A stretch of DNA of 64,000 nucleotides, from contig NZ_CP031153.1 in NCBI RefSeq assembly GCF_003352465.1, forward strand, positions 3,551,001 to 3,615,000, written 5' to 3'. The stretch comes from Kordia sp. SMS9 (GTDB lineage: Bacteria > Bacteroidota > Bacteroidia > Flavobacteriales > Flavobacteriaceae). The notes beneath the pieces are model-generated. The model was not told where the DNA came from. It did not search any database and was given only the letters and a program-made list of their open reading frames with translations. Shown one piece after another: positions 61,296-64,000 of this stretch. The position numbers were made by a program, and so were the translations under genes. Every line of letters begins with the position of its first letter. Positions within the stretch are counted from its first letter, which is position 1.

Positions 61296-61640
61296 TTATT
61301 TTACTTTATCAACGATTGCTTTGAACGCTTCTGGGTGGTTCATTGCTAAATCAGCTAAAACCTTACGGTTTAGTTCGATGTCATTAGCTTTTACTTTTCC
61401 CATAAACTGTGAATAAGACATTCCGTTTAAACGAGCTCCCGCATTGATACGAGTAATCCATAATGCACGAAATGTTCTTTTCTTGTTTCTACGGTCTCTG
61501 TATGAGTAACTCATAGCTTTGTCAACCGCATTCTTAGCAACTGTCCAAACGTTTTTACGTCTTCCAAAGTAACCTTTGGCTTGTTTTAATACCTTTTTTC
61601 TTCGGGCTCTACGAGCAACCGCGTTTACTGATCTTGGCAT
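61296..61640 (-). CDS. rplT: 50S ribosomal protein L20
   Basis: 114 residues from [11 protein letters not shown] at 61640; a longer frame to 61682 would add 14 residues unlike any L20. Basic protein of the large subunit, also a translational regulator of its own operon in many bacteria. Typical sequence with [21 protein letters not shown] and [15 protein letters not shown]. Confidence 0.98.
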   Translation of the reverse strand: MPRSVNAVARRARRKKVLKQAKGYFGRRKNVWTVAKNAVDKAMSYSYRDRRNKKRTFRALWITRINAGARLNGMSYSQFMGKVKANDIELNRKVLADLAMNHPEAFKAIVDKVK

Positions 61641-61778
61641 ATTTTTAAATGATTTTTGTAGTAGGCGGTCGATAATCGACACTTAGTCTTTTTTAAATCG
61701 TATATCTAAAATTAAAAATCTACAATCGTTAAGGCCTAACTCCAGGGTTTATAAATTTGTTTTAACCGAAAGAACGGA

Positions 61779-61976
61779 TTACTTTAAACGTAATTGTTCT
61801 TTAATACTATTAACGTCACTTTCATGTACCAAAGTACTGTGCGTTAATTTAAGCTTACGCTTCTTAGACTTCTTTGTTAAGATGTGACTTTTGAAGGCAT
61901 GCTTTCTTTTAATTTTACCAGAACCTGTAAGCTTAAAACGCTTCTTAGCACTGGATTTTGTTTTCATTTTAGGCAT
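61779..61976 (-). CDS. rpmI: 50S ribosomal protein L35
   Basis: 65 residues, [21 protein letters not shown] start and [16 protein letters not shown] in the middle, characteristic of L35. Second gene of infC-rpmI-rplT; 89 bp after infC. Ribosomal, highly basic. Confidence 0.98.
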   Translation of the reverse strand: MPKMKTKSSAKKRFKLTGSGKIKRKHAFKSHILTKKSKKRKLKLTHSTLVHESDVNSIKEQLRLK

Positions 61977-62044
61977 AATTCCTAATTGTTTTAAATACTT
62001 CGCTTATTATTTTTGATTTGATTTCACACAACAATTTTTACATC

Positions 62045-62067
62045 ATGTTGTGCGAAGTCGAAACATT
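62045..62067. repeat. Related 24-bp palindromic element, copy 3
   Basis: Contains GTGCGAAGTCGAAACATT with ends TGTT/AACA. It resembles the elements at 16753 and 45557 and touches the infC stop codon. Weaker match. Confidence 0.35.
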
Positions 62068-62620
62068 ATTTCTTTTTGGGTGCAATGAACATAATCATTC
62101 GCTTTCCCTCTAATTTTGGCATTTGTTCTACCTTTCCATACTCTTCAAGTTCTTGGGCTAATTTTAATAATAAAATCTGTCCTTGATCTTTATAGATGAT
62201 GGAACGACCTTTAAAAAATACATATGCTTTCAATTTAGCACCATCTGATAGGAACTTAATCGCATGTTTCTTTTTAAATTCGTAATCGTGTTCATCTGTT
62301 TGAGGACCAAAACGAATTTCCTTAACAGTTACTTTTGATGCTTTAGCTTTTAAAGCTTTTTCGCGTTTTTTCTGTTCATATAGGAATTTCTTATAATCCA
62401 TTATTTTACAAACAGGAGGATTTGCTTTAGGTGAAATTTCAACTAAATCTAAACCTTGTTCGTCAGCTATGGCTAGTGCCTTCCTTGTTGGATAAACGCC
62501 AATTTCAACATTATCTCCTACAAGTCGTACTTCGGGAGCATTGATTTTTCTGTTAATTCTGTGTGGATCTTCCTTGATTTCTCTTCTAGGTGCCCTACTT
62601 CTTTTTCTTCGTATTGCTAT
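62066..62620 (-). CDS. infC: Translation initiation factor IF-3, AUA start codon
   Basis: 184 residues. Keeps ribosomal subunits apart and checks the initiator tRNA. In frame, the reading frame runs back from the first ATG (62401, residue 74) through [23 protein letters not shown] and [18 protein letters not shown], an unmistakable IF-3 N-domain, to an ATA at 62618-62620, five codons after a stop. There is no ATG, GTG or TTG in that stretch. IF-3 mRNAs in E. coli start at AUU and are autoregulated by it; here AUA plays that part. The C domain is normal. 17 bp after thrS. Confidence 0.93.
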   Translation of the reverse strand: MAIRRKRSRAPRREIKEDPHRINRKINAPEVRLVGDNVEIGVYPTRKALAIADEQGLDLVEISPKANPPVCKIMDYKKFLYEQKKREKALKAKASKVTVKEIRFGPQTDEHDYEFKKKHAIKFLSDGAKLKAYVFFKGRSIIYKDQGQILLLKLAQELEEYGKVEQMPKLEGKRMIMFIAPKKK

Positions 62621-62637
62621 GGTTCTAAAATTTTAAG

Positions 62638-64000
62638 TTAAACATTAAATGGTTTCAAGCTATTTTGTACTTCTGTTGTAACTAATTCAGCAAATGCTTC
62701 CATAGTTAGTGTACCAATATCGCCTGCTCCATGTCTTCGTACAGAAACTGTGCCATCTTTCTCCTCTTGTTCGCCAATGATGAGCATAAAAGGAACTTTG
62801 CTCATTTCTGCTTCACGAATCTTTTTCCCGACCGTCTCGTTTCTGTTGTCGATTTGGGCGCGAATTTCGTTATTTTCTAACAAAGTTAAAACTTTTTTCC
62901 CGTAATTCTCATATTTTTCGCTCACAGGTAATAGAATTGCTTGTTCGGTCATGAGCCATAACGGGAAATTTCCGCCTGTATGTTCCAATAAAATAGCGAT
63001 AAAACGCTCCATACTTCCAAAAGGAGCACGGTGAATCATTACAGGTCTATGCAGCTCGTTATCACTACCTTTATAGGTAAGATCAAAACGTTCTGGTAAG
63101 TTATAATCTACTTGAATCGTTCCTAATTGCCAGCTTCTGCCAAGTGCATCTTTTACCATAAAATCCAACTTGGGACCGTAAAAAGCAGCTTCTCCATATT
63201 CAACAACATAATTCAATGCTTTCTCTTTTGCAGCATTAATGATAGCATTTTCTGCTTTTTCCCAATTTTCATCAGAGCCGATATACTTTTCTGGTTTTTC
63301 AGGATCGCGTAATGAAACTTGCGCTGTAAAATTTTCAAATCCTAACGAACCAAATACGTACATGACCAAATCAATCACATTTTTAAACTCTTGATCCAGT
63401 TGATCTGGCGTACAAAAAATATGTGCATCATCTTGTGTAAATCCTCGTACACGTGTCAATCCGTGCAATTCTCCACTTTGTTCATAACGATATACCGTTC
63501 CAAATTCTGCGAAACGCTTTGGTAAATCCTTATAACTAAAAGGTTTTGCATTATAAATTTCACAGTGATGCGGGCAATTCATTGGTTTCAACAAAAACTC
63601 TTCATCATCTTTTGGTGTTGTAATTGGTTGAAAGCTATCTTCTCCATACTTTGCAAAATGTCCAGAAGTTACATACAATTCTTTCTGTCCAATATGCGGA
63701 GAAATCACCATTTCATAACCAGCTTTCTGCTGTGCTTTCTTCAAGAAGTTTTCTAACTGCGAACGTAATGCAGCTCCTTTTGGCAACCATAACGGCAACC
63801 CTTGTCCAACTCTCTGTGAAAACGTAAACAATTCTAGTTCTTTACCAAGTTTTCTATGATCACGTTTCTTAGCTTCTTCTAATAAATGTAAATATTCTTT
63901 CAGTTCTTTCTGTTTAGGGAAAGAAACTCCGTAAACACGTGTCAACTGTTTGTTTTTCTCATCACCTTTATAATAGGCACCGGCAACGCTCATTACTTTT
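62638..64000 (-). CDS. thrS: Threonyl-tRNA synthetase, partial (5' end outside window)
   Basis: About 454 C-terminal residues of an enzyme that is normally ~640 long; the N-terminal TGS and part of the editing region lie beyond 64000. Visible: the [21 protein letters not shown] junction, class II motif 2 ([32 protein letters not shown]), the catalytic [10 protein letters not shown], motif 3 region ([20 protein letters not shown]), and the anticodon domain (about 340-450). First gene of the thrS-infC-rpmI-rplT unit, the usual order. Confidence 0.97.
   Translation of the reverse strand, partial: KVMSVAGAYYKGDEKNKQLTRVYGVSFPKQKELKEYLHLLEEAKKRDHRKLGKELELFTFSQRVGQGLPLWLPKGAALRSQLENFLKKAQQKAGYEMVISPHIGQKELYVTSGHFAKYGEDSFQPITTPKDDEEFLLKPMNCPHHCEIYNAKPFSYKDLPKRFAEFGTVYRYEQSGELHGLTRVRGFTQDDAHIFCTPDQLDQEFKNVIDLVMYVFGSLGFENFTAQVSLRDPEKPEKYIGSDENWEKAENAIINAAKEKALNYVVEYGEAAFYGPKLDFMVKDALGRSWQLGTIQVDYNLPERFDLTYKGSDNELHRPVMIHRAPFGSMERFIAILLEHTGGNFPLWLMTEQAILLPVSEKYENYGKKVLTLLENNEIRAQIDNRNETVGKKIREAEMSKVPFMLIIGEQEEKDGTVSVRRHGAGDIGTLTMEAFAELVTTEVQNSLKPFNV

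Noticed and set aside
61641..61682. Longer rplT from 61682
   Set aside because: Extra residues do not occur in L20; [11 protein letters not shown] is the usual start.

Overview
The window looks like a piece of a low-GC Flavobacteriaceae (Bacteroidota) chromosome. The evidence is promoters of the TTG-N19/20-TAnnTTTG type, no obvious Shine-Dalgarno sequences, a split two-gene transketolase, a tgt-lptG-accA-dnaB gene order, a CrtI/CrtB/CrtZ/CrtY zeaxanthin route, NhaC, and many lipoproteins with the SCxxDDD style of signal. A Kordia-like genus is my guess from general impression only. There is no rRNA, CRISPR array, prophage or complete insertion sequence.

Layout. 1-12 kb: the N-terminal two thirds of ftsK, a lanthipeptide-type precursor, dgkA, and an oxidative-stress block (tpx, katG, and a peroxiredoxin-thioredoxin-DUF6952 operon), then nhaC, a membrane hydrolase-like gene and two tandem Cys-rich paralogues. 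11-18 kb: a PLP lyase with a divergent Lrp regulator, lpdA, a Crp/Fnr regulator, a lipoprotein, a striking 16-bp tandem repeat, an OmpA-like protein and a TlpA-like protein. 18-22 kb: a carotenoid operon (crtI-crtB-crtZ) headed by a CarH/LitR-like MerR-B12 regulator, followed by a second lanthipeptide-type precursor. 22-28.5 kb: small membrane and secreted proteins, a synapsin-like ATP-grasp protein, a TPR protein, a third precursor, and a possible 1-kb insertion next to tRNA-Leu. 28.5-34.4 kb: tRNA-Leu, two tRNA-Lys in a tandem duplication, aroK, a phosphoribosyltransferase, an Hsp15-like protein, an FKBP-like lipoprotein, an outer-membrane barrel and the split transketolase. 35.8-43 kb: tgt, lptG, an EamA transporter, accA, dnaB and crtY. 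43-45.4 kb: accessory hypothetical genes, one of them between perfect 19-bp direct repeats.

45.7-55.6 kb is the most unusual part: ten tightly packed minus-strand genes forming one operon. At least four, probably five or six, of the products are paralogues that share an N-terminal helix (IAxAQxxLD), an LGFxPxFYxF motif and a C-terminal YSAEGSS...PPP motif. They are mixed with a long coiled coil ending in a PASTA domain, a very basic Lys-rich rod, an OmpA-like domain fused to one paralogue, a helical TPR-like protein and an L7/L12-like repeat protein. None has a visible signal peptide or membrane segment, although PASTA and OmpA-like domains normally act outside the cytoplasm. I know of no described system with this composition, and I propose it as a candidate uncharacterised multi-subunit assembly.

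55.9-64 kb: a GATase1-like secreted protein with a CoA-transferase, a soluble hybrid histidine kinase, and the translation block thrS-infC-rpmI-rplT. infC has no ATG/GTG/TTG and appears to start at AUA. Dispersed palindromic repeats (REP-like) sit in many intergenic gaps.
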